The notes: a model not told the origin generated them from the sequence alone. Counted from the first letter of the stretch, positions 21,025 through 31,579 are shown. The stretch is DNA of 35,979 bases from Aureobasidium sp. EXF-3400 (GCA_024195585.1 SWBL01000431.1:1-35979), one strand, 5' to 3'. Program-made: numbers and translations.

Positions 21025-22211
21025 ATGCTATCAAACATCACACGTCGCTTTTACAGTGCATCCGCTAGAACAATGGCTGCCAAGAACTTGCAAGTCGGCT
21101 GGGTAAGTTGTCGCCGGGCGGGCATTACCGAGGACGTCTGTTCGGACTGATGGCTAATTGCGATTGCGCATAGTATGGCCTTGGATCTATGGGCAAGCCC
21201 ATGGCAGAAAACCTCCAGAAGTATCTGGCGAAGAATGATCAATCGCTCATCTTCAACAACCGCACAATGGCTTCTGGCGATAACTTGAAGAGTCTTGGCG
21301 CGTCGCCTGCGTCGAGTTTCGGCGAGTTGGTGCAGAAGAGCGATGTCGTTTTCACAATGGTAATTTCTAAACTCATCAAGATATTCTGAGAAATTGAGCT
21401 GATGAAGAGCGAAAGGTCAACAATGATGACACACTCAGAAGTCTTTTGCAACAAGCCTACGACACCAAAGATCTCTCTGGCAAGATCTTCGTCGACTGCT
21501 CAACCGTGCACCCAGACACGACAAAAGCCGTCACCGAGGAGATCAAGAAGCACAAGGCAACTTTCCTCGCAGCACCCATGTTCGGCGGTCCCGCCATCGC
21601 TGCGCCCGGAAAACTCGTTGTCGCAATTGGTGGACCTTCCTCAGCTGTCGAGACCGTGAAACCTTACTTCCAGGATGTGATTGCCAGAAAGGTTATTGTG
21701 TGCAAGGAGGAGCCTCAAAGTGCTTCTATGCTGAAGATCGCTGGGTGAGTTTTGCAGCAATAGCCACAAGAAATGCGGAGATGGAGTCATGCTAACCAGA
21801 AAATACAGCAACATTATCACAGTAAACCTCATGGAAGCAGTCAGCGAAGCCCAAGTCTTTGCCGAACAAACCGGCATCGGCTGTGGCCCCATGGAAGAAC
21901 TTATCACCGAAGGTTTCGGCCCCGTCGCTGGCGGCTACTCAGGTCGCATGACCAGTGGCAACTACGCACCACCTCTCGACAAGCGCCCCGGGTTTGGTGT
22001 CTCGCTATCAATCAAGGATGCCGATTATGCCATGGCTATCGCCAAGGAGAAGGGCGTCAAGTTGCCAGCAACCGAGGTGGCGAACAAGAACATGAAGGCT
22101 GCGAGGGAGGAGCATGGTGAGGTTCTGGATTGTGCGGCTATGTATGGTACATTGAGAAAGGAAGCTGGATTGAACTTCTTCAACGAGAAGAGCAGGCAGA
22201 GTGATAAGTAA
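21025..22211 (+). CDS. 3-hydroxyisobutyrate-dehydrogenase-like beta-hydroxyacid dehydrogenase
   Basis: A 331-residue NAD(P)-dependent enzyme in four exons: 21025-21102, 21174-21359, 21416-21744 and 21809-22211. All introns are GT-AG and keep frame. The N-terminal Rossmann domain (about 23-185) has the dinucleotide loop GWYGLGSMGKPMAENL split by intron 1. The substrate-side motif VDCSTVHPDTT and the APMFGGPAIAAPGKL glycine segment follow. The C-terminal helical domain begins at the catalytic-Lys signature MLKIAGNIITVNLMEAVSEA (Lys about 195). The end has GFGVSLSIKDADYAMAIAKEKG, as in the family. The first 17 residues (MLSNITRRFYSASARTM) look like a mitochondrial presequence. The substrate cannot be told; valine catabolism or another beta-hydroxyacid are both possible. 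Confidence 0.92.
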
Positions 22212-22724
22212 GTATATGACATAGAATAGAATCACTGACCATTACGATCTCGAATCATCTCCGGCGAATCATTGAGTCCCTCCGAGTCTTGACTGATGTG
22301 ATTACCAAATTCTGGACGACTAGCTGGCAATGAAGGTTTCCTGACCTTATGGTCTCCGACTGAAATGAGCATACTCCGAAAACTACCGTGCATTCCTACA
22401 GCTACGAGGTTACATCATCTCACACCAGGAAGAAGAACTTACGAAAATCTCAGAAAGCATGGAACAACGCACTGACCATCCCTTCGCACTTGGTCACCTT
22501 CAACTACCGGCACATGGCCAGTCAATCAATGGGGATTTTTTATACTAGGTTTACTCCTGTCGGCGAAGAGCATTGCTCGTTCAAGTCGATGGCGAAGAGC
22601 GTTGCTCATTCAAGCCTGTTCCGCGAAGAGTACTGCTCATTCAAGCGGCGACGAAGAGCACTGCTCATTCAAGTCGATGGCGAAGAGCACTGCTCAATTC
22701 AAGCCAAAAAGTGTGATCAGAAGA
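22212..22724. other. Intergenic region with minisatellite
   Basis: This is the 3' flank shared by the plus-strand dehydrogenase and the minus-strand small protein, so two convergent transcripts end here. The main feature is the palindromic minisatellite at 22563-22708. Plus-strand frames that cross it are repeat translations, not supportable genes. Confidence 0.6.
22563..22708. repeat. Minisatellite with palindromic core, five units
   Basis: Units start at 22563, 22592, 22623, 22651 and 22680, with a period of 28-31 bp. The shared core is GAAGAGCACTGCTCATTC with small changes. GAGCA-C-TGCTC inside it is a perfect inverted repeat in the better-kept copies, so each unit could form a small stem. 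The array lies between convergent genes. Confidence 0.85.
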
Positions 22725-23126
22725 TCAGGCGCCGACGCCAGAGGCTCCGGCACCATCAGCACCACCAGCTCCGTCATCTCTGTGAGGACCATCACGATCA
22801 CCACCTTCGTCGCCGGAAGTGGTGGCAGGCTGAGCTGGCCTGGCAACGCCAAGTTGCTGCTCCAACTCAGCAACGCGCGCACAGAGAGCAACATTACTGG
22901 TCGAAAGGCCAGCAGTTCGCTTAGGAAGAGCACGCTGGCCGAGATAGCCCTGAAGATGGACCACGGCAACCGACATCCGCTCGTTCATCAGCGCCATGCT
23001 GAGCCAGTTGTTGTGCGCGCCTACCTGAAGAGAGGTGGCAAAACGCGCAGCATTGTCAGCAAGGCGCTGAGCTTCTTCGGCCGACTCACAAACGGCCTTG
23101 TAAGGAGGAAGACAAGGGGTAGACAT
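22725..23126 (-). CDS. Hypothetical small protein with short coiled coil
   Basis: Not recognised. An intronless 133-residue frame starts at the ATG at 23126 (MSTPCLPPYK). The N-terminal half is Ala-rich helix (ESAEEAQRLADNAARFA). A short coiled coil (CARVAELEQQLGVA) follows, and the tail is a low-complexity Gly/Asp/Ala-rich sequence ending GADGAGASGVGA. A longer plus-strand frame (22602-23351) overlaps it, but that frame reads through the minisatellite and looks like an antisense shadow. It is the first of a run of minus-strand orphan genes that continues to the right edge. Confidence 0.5.
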   Translation of the reverse strand: MSTPCLPPYKAVCESAEEAQRLADNAARFATSLQVGAHNNWLSMALMNERMSVAVVHLQGYLGQRALPKRTAGLSTSNVALCARVAELEQQLGVARPAQPATTSGDEGGDRDGPHRDDGAGGADGAGASGVGA

Positions 23127-24064
23127 CTTGAATGTGGTTGGTTGGAAAATTCGAAGATGTTGTTGCAAGAAGGCAGAATTGAGAGTGCGGATTTGAGTGC
23201 GCAGCGGAAGGTGAGTGGAGTTCTGGAGCCTTGGCGTCGATGCCCCTTTCCGATCACTCGTTCTTGCCTATTCCGTTTTCGAATGGACTGTCACATGCAA
23301 GACTGTCAAACTGTAGAGTTCTGTCCGCCTTTTCGAGGAAAATCGACATAGCCCCACCTCTTACTGGACATCGTCTCTCATCCACATAACACTGTTTTCT
23401 GCGAGCTACAGTATCTGGAAACATGACCACAAAGAAGGCTGCCGTGGCTAACCACACCGTCCAATGCGAGGCCAGTCGCTCCTGCATCTTGAGGGCCGTC
23501 TACACTGCTACTCCAGAACGCCCTGTGGAACGTGACTTTATTTCGTCGCTCAAAATTTCTTCATGGCTCATGAGTTTACTTGAACACGAGCCCTCAAACT
23601 TAGCAAAAACTAAGAGACACGGATTGGCAAGCCTTCATCGAATAAACTCCAGAAAAACCATGGACATCATCCTATTGGTAAAGAGATACAATATCATGTT
23701 CTCAAAGAAGCAGGATCAAGAGGGAGAAGCATGGTAAAATTTCGAATCCTCGAGGGCCTTGCTAAGCTCATGGATGAAGATATCAATATGCCAGAACACC
23801 GAACTGTAAAAGGACAAATGGGACGATGAAAAATGGTGATGTATCATGCCAAACACGGAAGCAAGTCACAGGGAAGAAACATGACAAAAGTCTAAGGGTA
23901 TCTGTCTGACATTCTCTGGTTTCAGTTCAAGATACAGTATCAAGGTTTGTCCAAAAAGACCGTTAAAGGGCCATGAGCTACAGTCTTTCTTCCGTCCGCC
24001 CAGGAAAGATGCCCTCCAAGCTTTCAGAGACGGAGAAACGGGTATTGACAAGAAATTGGATTAC
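23127..24064. other. Intergenic region, no confident gene
   Basis: Frames at minus 23254-23487 and plus 23423-23737 are short, overlap each other and carry no domain. Nothing else was seen. Confidence 0.5.
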
Positions 24065-24652
24065 TCAAATGTCACCAGAGCTACGAGTCTGCTTTTTCAT
24101 GGCGGCAGTATGGCGCTCAAGAGCAGCGGTGTGCTTGTCAAGAGAAGCGCTGTGTTCGCGGAGAGCTGCGATCATGCGTTCATCACGGTCGATCTGATCC
24201 TTAGACTGTTTCTCGGTGGTGTTGATGCAACCACTCTGGGCTTGAGTGCCAGCAGTCTGTTGCTGAGGCATAGTGAGGTCTGAGCTGTTGACCGAATCTA
24301 GGGCTCGATCGGAGGGTCCAGGAGGTTCATGGTGAGATGATTCGGATTGTGTTCCAGTGCCGGAGTCGTGCTGGTCAGATGTGTCAGCGGTGAAAAAGAA
24401 CACTATCGTGATAACTCATGAAGCGCACAGTCTTTTTCCTGGGAGAGAGCTTCGGCAACTTGTCCCAGTAATCACTGGCATTCCTGCTCCCAATAGCGCG
24501 CGGGCGTAACACAGCAGAACGAGGAACAGGAAGAGAGGCAACGTCAAGGTCCTATCTAATATTAACTTATTTCATCAGCAAAAGAACTCTGACCATACCT
24601 GCCTGGGACGACTTGACTTGTCGCGGCGTCGTGGCAATTGTAAAGTCGGCAT
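24065..24652 (-). CDS. Hypothetical small coiled-coil protein, three exons
   Basis: Not recognised. The model, read on the minus strand, is exon 1 at 24652-24599 (18 codons), exon 2 at 24551-24429 (41 codons) and exon 3 at 24370-24065, total 160 residues. Intron 1 is 47 bp (GTATGG donor, GATAG acceptor). Intron 2 is 58 bp (GTGCGC donor, CTGAC branch, ACCAG acceptor). Both keep frame, and only exon 3 is long enough to stand out as an open frame. The first part is basic (PRRRDKSSRPRQ), with a DYWDKLPKLSPRKKT segment. The middle is Ser/Thr/Gln-rich. The C-terminus has a seven-residue periodicity, with HSASLDKHTAALERHTAAMK repeating H-T-A-A-x-x-x, suggesting a coiled coil. The second donor is weak, so exact residues there are uncertain. 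Confidence 0.6.
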
Positions 24653-25044
24653 CTCTCGAAACGATGGCCGTGTTGCGCAAGACGAAGGAAGGTAGGAGTG
24701 TAAAAGAAATTAAGACTCAAGAGCGACGCCAGTTTCACACTCAGAACACGATGTGAGGAGAAATGGCTCAAGTGCCGGAAAATTGGAGTGTGAAGTGAAA
24801 CAAGCTTGACCATGAGACTTCCTTGAAAGGCGTCGATAGACAAAATGCCACGATTGAAAAAACACAGTCTCGGGCTCTCGGCTGCTCTTGGACTTTCTAT
24901 CACTAGTCAAACTCGGATGGAAGTAAGATGCAGTTTTGCTTTTCTGCAGTTCCATTCGCACTTCTCGACGTTTGTAAGTATTGTTTACATGGGTACTGGC
25001 ACCTCAATGAGTCTCAAGGTATCGCTTCCCGTACTTCTGATCGC

Positions 25045-25877
25045 TCACACTCGCAGTCTTTCCCGGAGCTCCTTGATCACCTCTGTCTCGCTATCCAAAT
25101 CAGCCAACACATCTCTCAATTGAGCCTCCAGATCACCGATTCGGCCTCGGAGTTCAGCGATACAGCCTTGCTCCTCAACTGTCTCGGCCTCCCAGTTCAT
25201 GATATCCTTCTCATCAAGTTGTGCCGACCTGTCTAGACTTCCTTCTTCTTCAACATATCGACCACGCTTCCAAATCTCATCGTTCTTCTTGGATCCAACA
25301 AGTTCAAGCATATTGTGTGCCGCTCTCAGCAATCCTCTGGCCTTCTTCAGATCATCTTCGGACTCGTTGGAAGACGGAGAGCTCCATGGGCTGGATGGAG
25401 ATATGAGAGTCTCGGATCTTTCTTCTCCTTGGCTTTGAGAGTGAGCCATCTTGCCGGACAGCAATCTGTCGGCTTTGCGTAGGAGTACTTTGGCGTTGTC
25501 CAATGTTGCTGGCTTCTCTGGTGTGGCGAGTGCAGATGTCACAATGTTCGCTTGAGGATCAGACTGCTCGCGCTGGGCTGAAGAGGTGGTGGTTGACTGA
25601 TGTGACCACGATGAAGAGTCGCTGCCGCCACAAGAGTATGATCCGATCGGCTGGCTGTTGCTGGCGGAAGGGTGTTCCTCAGCGATTGCAACTGCTGAGT
25701 TGGTTCCAAGTTTGGCGTTTGCTTCTTCGGTAGAGGTGCAAGTCATGAACTGCGCATAGGTCAATGTCTAGATGTCGACCTTGCATAGTAAGTTATAATA
25801 CATACTTCGTCCTCAACATGAAACATCCACGTGAGCTTGTGGGAGCTTGGCCTCGAATAGATCGGTTCTCCATCCAT
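25045..25877 (-). CDS. Hypothetical coiled-coil protein, two exons
   Basis: Not recognised. Exon 1 at 25877-25806 encodes 24 codons (MDGEPIYSRPSSHKLTWMFH and following). Exon 2 at 25749-25045 encodes the rest, total 258 residues. The 56-bp intron has GTATGT donor and GCGCAG acceptor and joins the frames at phase 0. Without it exon 2 has no good start. The N-terminal half is Ser/Thr/Gln-rich and probably disordered. Two similar helical segments occur in the middle, NAKVLLRKADRLL and KKARGLLRAAHNML, an internal duplication of the pattern A-x-x-L-L-R-x-A. The C-terminal 60 residues form a strongly predicted coiled coil (ELRGRIGDLEAQLRDVLADL). Confidence 0.7.
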
Positions 25878-27247
25878 GCTGCCTGATGATGAGATAATGC
25901 GTAAAGCGATCCGACACGATGTGGATATTAGGCGGTTCTATAGAAGTATGAGTTTGTCAGAACAAAGGAATATCGGATCCCTCTAGACATAACCATATGT
26001 TCAAAGTCTCATTGTGATGAGATGACTGTCAAGAGCATAAAATATCAAAGCTCAAAGAACAGCTCGTGCAAAGCATATTCCATTCGATATCTTTGCTGAA
26101 GGAATTCTAGAAGCCACTTTGCGGTGAACCTCCAGCCTTTCGCTTTCGGCGATACATGCGCCTTTCTGTGCGTCTTCAGAATACTGAAAGGAGACTGGGT
26201 GATGTTTGTCCCGATGAGGTATATGGAGTGCAGATTGATTATCTGCTGAGTGTTAGAATTCTCTTTGTTTCGCTCGACGTTAGGCGTTTGTTGCACCAAT
26301 TCCATCAATGTCCATCTTGAATTGTCTTTTAGGAGGAAAAGAACTTTGGTGGTGCTTGGAGAGCCAAGAAGCAGTTGTAGATGCACGACGGTACTATAGA
26401 TCAATAAGGTGCAGGAGAGCAGTGAGAAATTACAAAAACATCAAAGCTACAAACTACAATGCTACAAGTGAAAGGAGATAGCATATGCTATATATTGAAG
26501 CAAGTCTGGTGTATTTTCAACCCGAATGCGAGACAATAGTCAAGCGGACAAGGAGGCTGATAAATTACATTTATCACGCCGGTCGACCTGCGGGAGTCGA
26601 TTATTGCCGTGGTGGAGATAGCACGCCCTGACCCGGTGCCTCATACTCATACGAGGTCCTATCTGCGATCCCAGACTGGTCGGGCAAGGCCTTCAGGCGC
26701 CGGCCTAGCATTCCCTTTTTGCTTTCTTTTTTTGGTATAGCTTTTGATGCTGATGCTGGGTGAGGAGAGAAGGGATCGTTTGTGGCGCAAGAAGATTTTC
26801 TTGAACTGGCATGAAACTGAACACTTTTGTTACGACTATTTGATACGTGCGTTTGTGGTTGGTTGTGTGTTCAATTCTTCCGATAAGCCATTACTTTTGC
26901 AGCATCTTCGCATAGGAAGAATCATCGCTCGTGCATCATGTTTCCCCCATTTTTGCGGCTGAGGCTCACTGTGATCCACACATAGATTCGGCATACTGCT
27001 CCAGTGGCCAATGCATCATCTTTTCAGTAGTGCTATGGAGGAACAATATTCAAGCCATAATGAAAACATTGGAGAGAAGGGGTCGCTGATCCGGGAACTG
27101 CATCATTCGAATACGACAACCAATTGCTAGACAAAAACAACCAAAGACAACTTCAAATTACTCAATGATGGTGAGCGAGGCAACCACTGCATCTATTTTC
27201 CACCCTCTGCGCAAAATCTCGCTTCAGAATCGATCAGCGCCGTTCAA
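25878..27247. other. Mostly non-coding region with one doubtful minus-strand exon
   Basis: Apart from the possible exon at 26045-26393, no frame is convincing. The plus-strand frame 26744-26962 has ATG starts but no domain. A GC-richer stretch at about 26577-26705 contrasts with AT-rich surroundings and contains several GTCGAC/GGTCG words; it did not fold into a tRNA by eye. Confidence 0.45.
26045..26393 (-). CDS. Possible exon of a hypothetical gene, 5' end unresolved
   Basis: The frame is open on the minus strand from 26404 to a stop at 26045 but has no upstream ATG. The translation looks protein-like, with alternating hydrophobic segments (TKVLFLLKDNSRWTLMELVQ, WRFTAKWLLEFLQQRYRMEY). A CTATAG acceptor lies just before 26393. 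An 8-base first exon ATGTTTTT at 26441-26434 with a GTAATT donor would fit the frame, but it needs a 40-bp intron, unusually short. No family is recognised. Confidence 0.35.
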
Positions 27248-28693
27248 TCACCACCATGCATAAGGCCACTCCTTCTCAAGATCAACCCTCTCGACATTCT
27301 CCCAATCAGAGCTGCATGAAGACTTTTCAGACAGTAGACTGTTGGCTCGTCGGGCTGTGTCTCCATGTCCTTCGCCGCCTGTATCCTTGACTCCGTCAGC
27401 TTCTGTATGAGAAGTGGCTGTCTTCGAGATCTCTTGCTGCGAGACTATATCCAGAGCTTCTTCAGGGATCTCCGGACGAACAGAAACGTGACCTGGTTTG
27501 GAGTTGTCTGCAGCACGAGCTTGATTCAGTTCTTCCCTGAGCTCTTCGTTCTCCTGCCTGAGCTCTCCATTGTCCTTGGACGGCTCCTGGTTTTCCCAAA
27601 AGTATCCTTTGACCACCCTTCTGCGCTTTTCGCTCCTTGCGTTGAGCATGTAACGACCTTTCAGCTCAGCCTGCCTCCTCAAAGATTGCTCGCATGGCCG
27701 GATGAAAGAGGCTTTTTTTTCTTCCGAGGGGTCTGCGTAGTTCACGCCGTTGAGTCTGGCTTCTCCTGATGGCTGGGTGGGAGGTATGTAAATCTTCTTT
27801 GACTTTGACGTAGACTTGTGGAACTGAGGTTCAGCGTTGGTATTCATCTTGGTCTCAGTGCGTATGTGCCCAACTGTAGGTCCAGTATAGGGGCGTGTCA
27901 GGAGAGCGATCTTCTTCTGCAGAGCAGCAATCTTCTTGTCACAGCCTGAGATGTAGATGTTCTTCTGGTCGAGCTTTCCTGGGCTCCAGCGAGCTCATAT
28001 TCCATGAGAGATAAGGTTGCCCGCAATTGTATGTTTGACTTCTCAGCTGCTGCTAGCTCAAGATCCTTTTGCTCGAGCTGTATTCCATAGTATTCCAGCA
28101 TCTTGGCCTCCTTCTCTTTCTGTTGTCCTATGGTGGCTTGCTCTTGCAAATCACTGCTCTCCTCGTCAACCCTAGCAAAAAGTCCCGCGGCGTGTTTTGG
28201 GTCTTTGGCTTGTTCTTGTTGAGTGGTTTCGGAAGTGAAGGTGTTGTTGGAAGAAGGATTCAAGGTCTGATTGTCTGGGAACGACTCAGCGGTGTTGTAG
28301 TCGGATTCGAGAGTGGTTTGACCAGGGTTGGGCGAATCTGAGAAGGAGCAAAAAGTGGGCGGAGACACTAGCATGGCGGGAAATAATCGTTGCATCGCTT
28401 CAATGATGGAAGGTGCCAGGTAGAAGGTGGAGTTGCTGGAGGTAGGCAGTGACGGAAATGTGGGCAAGTTTGGAAAATCACGGCCAGCAGCCTTCAGCAT
28501 GTAGTTGGTGTTCTCGGAATCTGGAAGCATCGAAGATGGACCGAATGTCATGCCTGCGGCCTTGGTAAGTTTCTCTGTGATGGTGGGCGCGTGTTGTGTC
28601 ATGGGAGCCATGATTCCGTTCTCACTTACAGTTCTTCTTTCCCGTATCCTGTTCGGCTTGTGATGTAGCCTGCGCATTCATATCGTCCGCCAT
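27248..28693 (-). CDS. Hypothetical coiled-coil protein interrupted by a one-base frame break
   Basis: Not recognised. Exon 1 is 28693-28630 (21 codons plus one base, MADDMNAQATSQAEQD and following). The 76-bp intron has a GTAAGT donor and a GCAG acceptor, and exon 2 starts at 28553. The frame stays open to the region of 27976-27978, where it loses register. It would otherwise end at 27898. The adjoining frame becomes open exactly there, continues the helix (LDQKNIYISGCDKKIAALQK) and runs without a stop into a 199-codon frame ending at 27248. One extra base in the AAA run would join them into about 456 residues. The N-terminal half is Ser/Thr/Pro/Asn-rich, the middle is Gln/Glu-rich helix, and another coiled coil (NGELRQENEELREELNQA) lies in the C-terminal part. 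Read otherwise, these are two separate genes, 27248-27847 and 27898-28693. Confidence 0.6.
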
Positions 28694-29493
28694 CTTGGCT
28701 CGAGGTAATCTCATGGATTGAAGACTGTAAGGTATGTAGCGATTGGAAGTTTGGAGGGGGATATGAGGAGGGGTCAACTGTTGCAGACAAAGACTTGATA
28801 GACAGCTCTGGACTGTGATAAAAATCGGTCAAAGAAAGTGCTACCAGGAGTTCGAGGGCGTAAATTTTGAGACAGGCGCAGAATAGCGCAACACGTCCCT
28901 TATCTCAAACCATGTCTCACACACGATCAAAGACAGATTGTTTCTGCCCAAGACAAAACATTGATCCACGGATCTCTGTCACAAAGACAAGAAGATGTAT
29001 TGAATATCAGTCTGGCCTGTAGTCGTTGACCAAAAGAGGCAAGTACGTCCTCTATGTCTTGCATGTTCCTTCCAGATGTTTGTGGAGCAAATGTACAAAA
29101 CGTGGCTTACGTGCTCAAAAAAGGGTTGGTTTGTCGACCGTGTCTCCTTTTAGAGTGTCTCTGTCAGTGAATTGTGTCAGTCGGAGTTCTTTGTTTCGTA
29201 TCGTGAATCACAGTTAATCGCTCGACCTCGAAGTGAATCTTTCAGTGGGGCAGTTGTGCTGTCCGTTCTTCTACCCAAAGTCATACATGGGGAGGTTCCT
29301 TTTTGACTTAGCGCAAGGAAAGTGTCATACTTGACTGGAACCTAGTATCATGGTTTGCTACCTCAGCTCCTTGCTTGTTTCCTTTGTCCAAGCGCTTTAT
29401 CTTGGATACCAAGAAAGCTTCCACATTGGAAGCCCTAAGGTCATGCATTTAGACATCTCTTGCCCATTCGCAATCTGCCCACCATATCAACCC
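28694..29493. other. Intergenic region, no confident gene
   Basis: No frame over 70 codons with a plausible start or domain is present. It should hold the promoter of the gene to its left and the 3' flank of the one to its right, both on the minus strand. Confidence 0.55.
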
Positions 29494-29957
29494 TCACTGT
29501 TTTGAAGAGTCAACTACTCTCTCCCTCAAGAAGAAAGCCTCAACAGCCATGAGCACAAATCTTGCTGGTGAGCCCTTAGGCATTGGTGTCATCACCACCG
29601 TCACAGCTCTTAACAGCTCTCTCATGACATCTGTCTGGTACTTGGCCATTTCTTCCTTGCTCTTTCTCTCCTTTTTCTGCTTCTTGCGCTTTTCCTTCTT
29701 CTCGCTTCTTCTCAGCTCTTTAGCTTGCAGCTCGTTCTGTTCTACAAGTTGCTCGATTCTGAGTGCCATTGTTTCAAGAAGATATTGGACCTCAGGAGTG
29801 AGTGTATGTTCGTCTCGAAGGTCGCTGAGGAATGATGCATGACTTGATGCAGGAGTGTGTTGTGATACAGTCGATATCGACTTGAGATCTTGATCATCCT
29901 CATCGATAGTGTCGAGCTCGAACCCGCTGACCGTTGATGCTGCGCCATGCTCAGGGG
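29494..29957 (-). CDS. Orphan GSPAR-motif family protein, 5' end unresolved
   Basis: The minus-strand frame is open from a TAA at 29959-29961 to the stop at 29494. Its first in-frame ATG is at 29769, but protein-like sequence continues upstream (TVSGFELDTIDEDDQDLKSI, then LTPEVQYLLETMALRIEQLV), so an upstream exon or frame break must supply the start. A highly charged Lys/Glu coiled coil (RRSEKKEKRKKQKKERKSKE) is followed by a hydrophobic helix (MRELLRAVTVVM), the motif T-P-M-P-K-G-S-P-A-R at 29589-29560, and a terminal helix FVLMAVEAFFLRER. The motif block matches the proteins at 31.2 and 32.4 kb. Upstream, sequence reading HDSSLLCTHAVHSSLSP would join this frame if the CCCC run at 29954-29957 had one C fewer. 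Confidence 0.55.
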
Positions 29958-31213
29958 CTTAACGAGGAGTGAACGGCATGAGTGCAGAGAAGCGAGCTGT
30001 CATGACTGACATGGGGGACGGAAGTATTCTGAATTTCTGTATACATGGTCAGATGCAAGGTCTTCATGCAGAACTTGGGTTCATACCTCTCCTAATGGAG
30101 CCCAACAGCTGAAAGAGCGCCAAAAGGCACAGTATTGGAAGCCATGTTGAAGATGATTGAAGTCTTGATCTCAAAGTAGACGATTTGCGAACCTCCACTA
30201 AATGTTTGGGTTGGATGGGGAAGAAAGCAGCAAGACCGCCGCAGTGAAAGACGGTATACTTCATATACATGATCAATTAGGCTGCAACGACGGCATTCCC
30301 TGAAACAGTGACAGTTCAGAAACACTGTTAGTGCCACGAAGCCTTCAATAGGCCACACGTACCTATACGTAACTGGCATGATAGATCATGCATGTATCCG
30401 AACCACAGCGAATGCTTTTGCTGACATTTCTGTAATCACAGGTTCTTGTTGCCAACCCACCTGACTGGATGTAGCGATTTGATATACGCACCGCTGAACA
30501 GCTCGATGTCACCATACTGGCGCTGGCTATAGAATCAGGTCTGGACATGACGCGTCATCTTTGACGCCGCATATTCCGTGAGTATGTATTTGGAATATGG
30601 GTGCTGCTGGCAACAGCACTACTTGTTGCTGTCGTAACTGGGCAAGGGGGCCCTGAAGTTCCCCTCCCGAAACACGTAGCCATCATGCATGTGCAAGAAA
30701 TATGACCTACTGCGCCACAACGAGTTACACAAAGATATGTCAGAATAGACCAGCAGTCGTGTTAGAAGCAGGAGCTACCATAGCACGTGTTCTGTGTGAA
30801 CCCCGAGAACAGCTGGCAGTTGATGGCCATCGAGCAGAAGTTACTGGCTGAAGGCCAAGCGGTTAGGAAGCCTTTGCGATCTTCCCCAACCCAATCATAC
30901 AACCTCCGAACACCTCATGTCTTGCTATCGGTGGGGGATGATCGCGGAAACAGAGCAGCTATGACCTACCCCATGAATCACTGATACCCTTCGAATGAGA
31001 GATTGACAAGAGCATTTGCGTGATTTGGGTACTCGAGATGTGAAAGGGAGACACCGATCAAGCAAGACTTCTTTCATGTCATTAACTCATAGTCTGAGTT
31101 GTACCACTGCATGAATCCTCCCAGCAGTCATCTGTCCCATGTAGATACCCAGCAATCAACATGGGATCACATACCCAGCCCCCCTGCGAATTCCTTGACA
31201 CAGCCAATGCCGT
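29958..31213. other. Upstream and intergenic region of the GSPAR-motif gene
   Basis: This holds candidate first exons of the gene ending at 29494. One is an ATG in the context CAACATGGCTTCC near 30146. Another is a hydrophobic-containing frame at 30064-30276 with a GTATGA donor, CTGAC branch and TACAG acceptor behind it. A third is a short ATG frame at 30548. None could be fixed. From about 30560 to 31213 nothing is convincing. Confidence 0.4.
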
Positions 31214-31579
31214 TCAGTTGCCTCGCAAGCGTCTTCTTTCTTCAAGGAGGCGGTTTTCGGCCTTGAGGGCCGCCAGATGAGCGAGAGAACCCCTCGGGGC
31301 TGGTGTAATGAGCAAGGAAGCTCCTGCGATCGCAGTGCCTCCAACAGCGGCCAGCTTGCTGAAGCCCACTTTCTTTTGGGCAGGTGTGCTTGCTTCCTGG
31401 CTCAATCGCTCTTGGAGCAGTGGGCAACTCCTGCATCTGGGTGCGACGTATGGAGGGAGTGGTGGAGGAGCAGGCTGAGATGAAAGTGTGAGTTGACTTG
31501 TTTCTGATGTGAATTTATGACATACTTTTGTTTTGGTGAATGTATTCACGAACCAGGAAGAGGATTTGGAGAAGGCCAT
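31214..31579 (-). CDS. Orphan GSPAR-motif family protein, two exons (104 aa)
   Basis: Exon 1 at 31579-31526 encodes exactly 18 codons (MAFSKSSSWFVNTFTKTK). The 51-bp intron has GTATGT donor and CTCAG acceptor. Exon 2 at 31474-31214 encodes 86 residues. A Pro-rich stretch (PAPPPLPPY) is followed by CPLLQERLSQ, a glycine/alanine-rich hydrophobic helix (LAAVGGTAIAGASLLI), the motif T-P-A-P-R-G-S-L-A-H at 31306-31277, and a charged terminal helix LKAENRLLEERRRL. Exon layout, the LLQE segment, the hydrophobic segment and the motif all match the next gene at 32.4 kb, which marks them as tandem paralogues. The unspliced frame is open upstream to an ATG at 31840, but the paralogue comparison favours 31579. 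A single-membrane-helix protein is likely; the function is unknown. Confidence 0.72.
   Translation of the reverse strand: MAFSKSSSWFVNTFTKTKVCHKFTSETSQLTLSSQPAPPPLPPYVAPRCRSCPLLQERLSQEASTPAQKKVGFSKLAAVGGTAIAGASLLITPAPRGSLAHLAALKAENRLLEERRRLRGN

Noticed and set aside
22602..23351. Long plus-strand open frame of 249 codons
   Set aside because: It starts inside the minisatellite with a non-ATG codon, is Arg/Ser-rich as expected for an antisense reading, and overlaps the more protein-like minus-strand frame at 22725-23126.
26577..26705. GC-rich patch considered as a tRNA or other RNA gene
   Set aside because: No A-box and B-box pair and no cloverleaf could be made.
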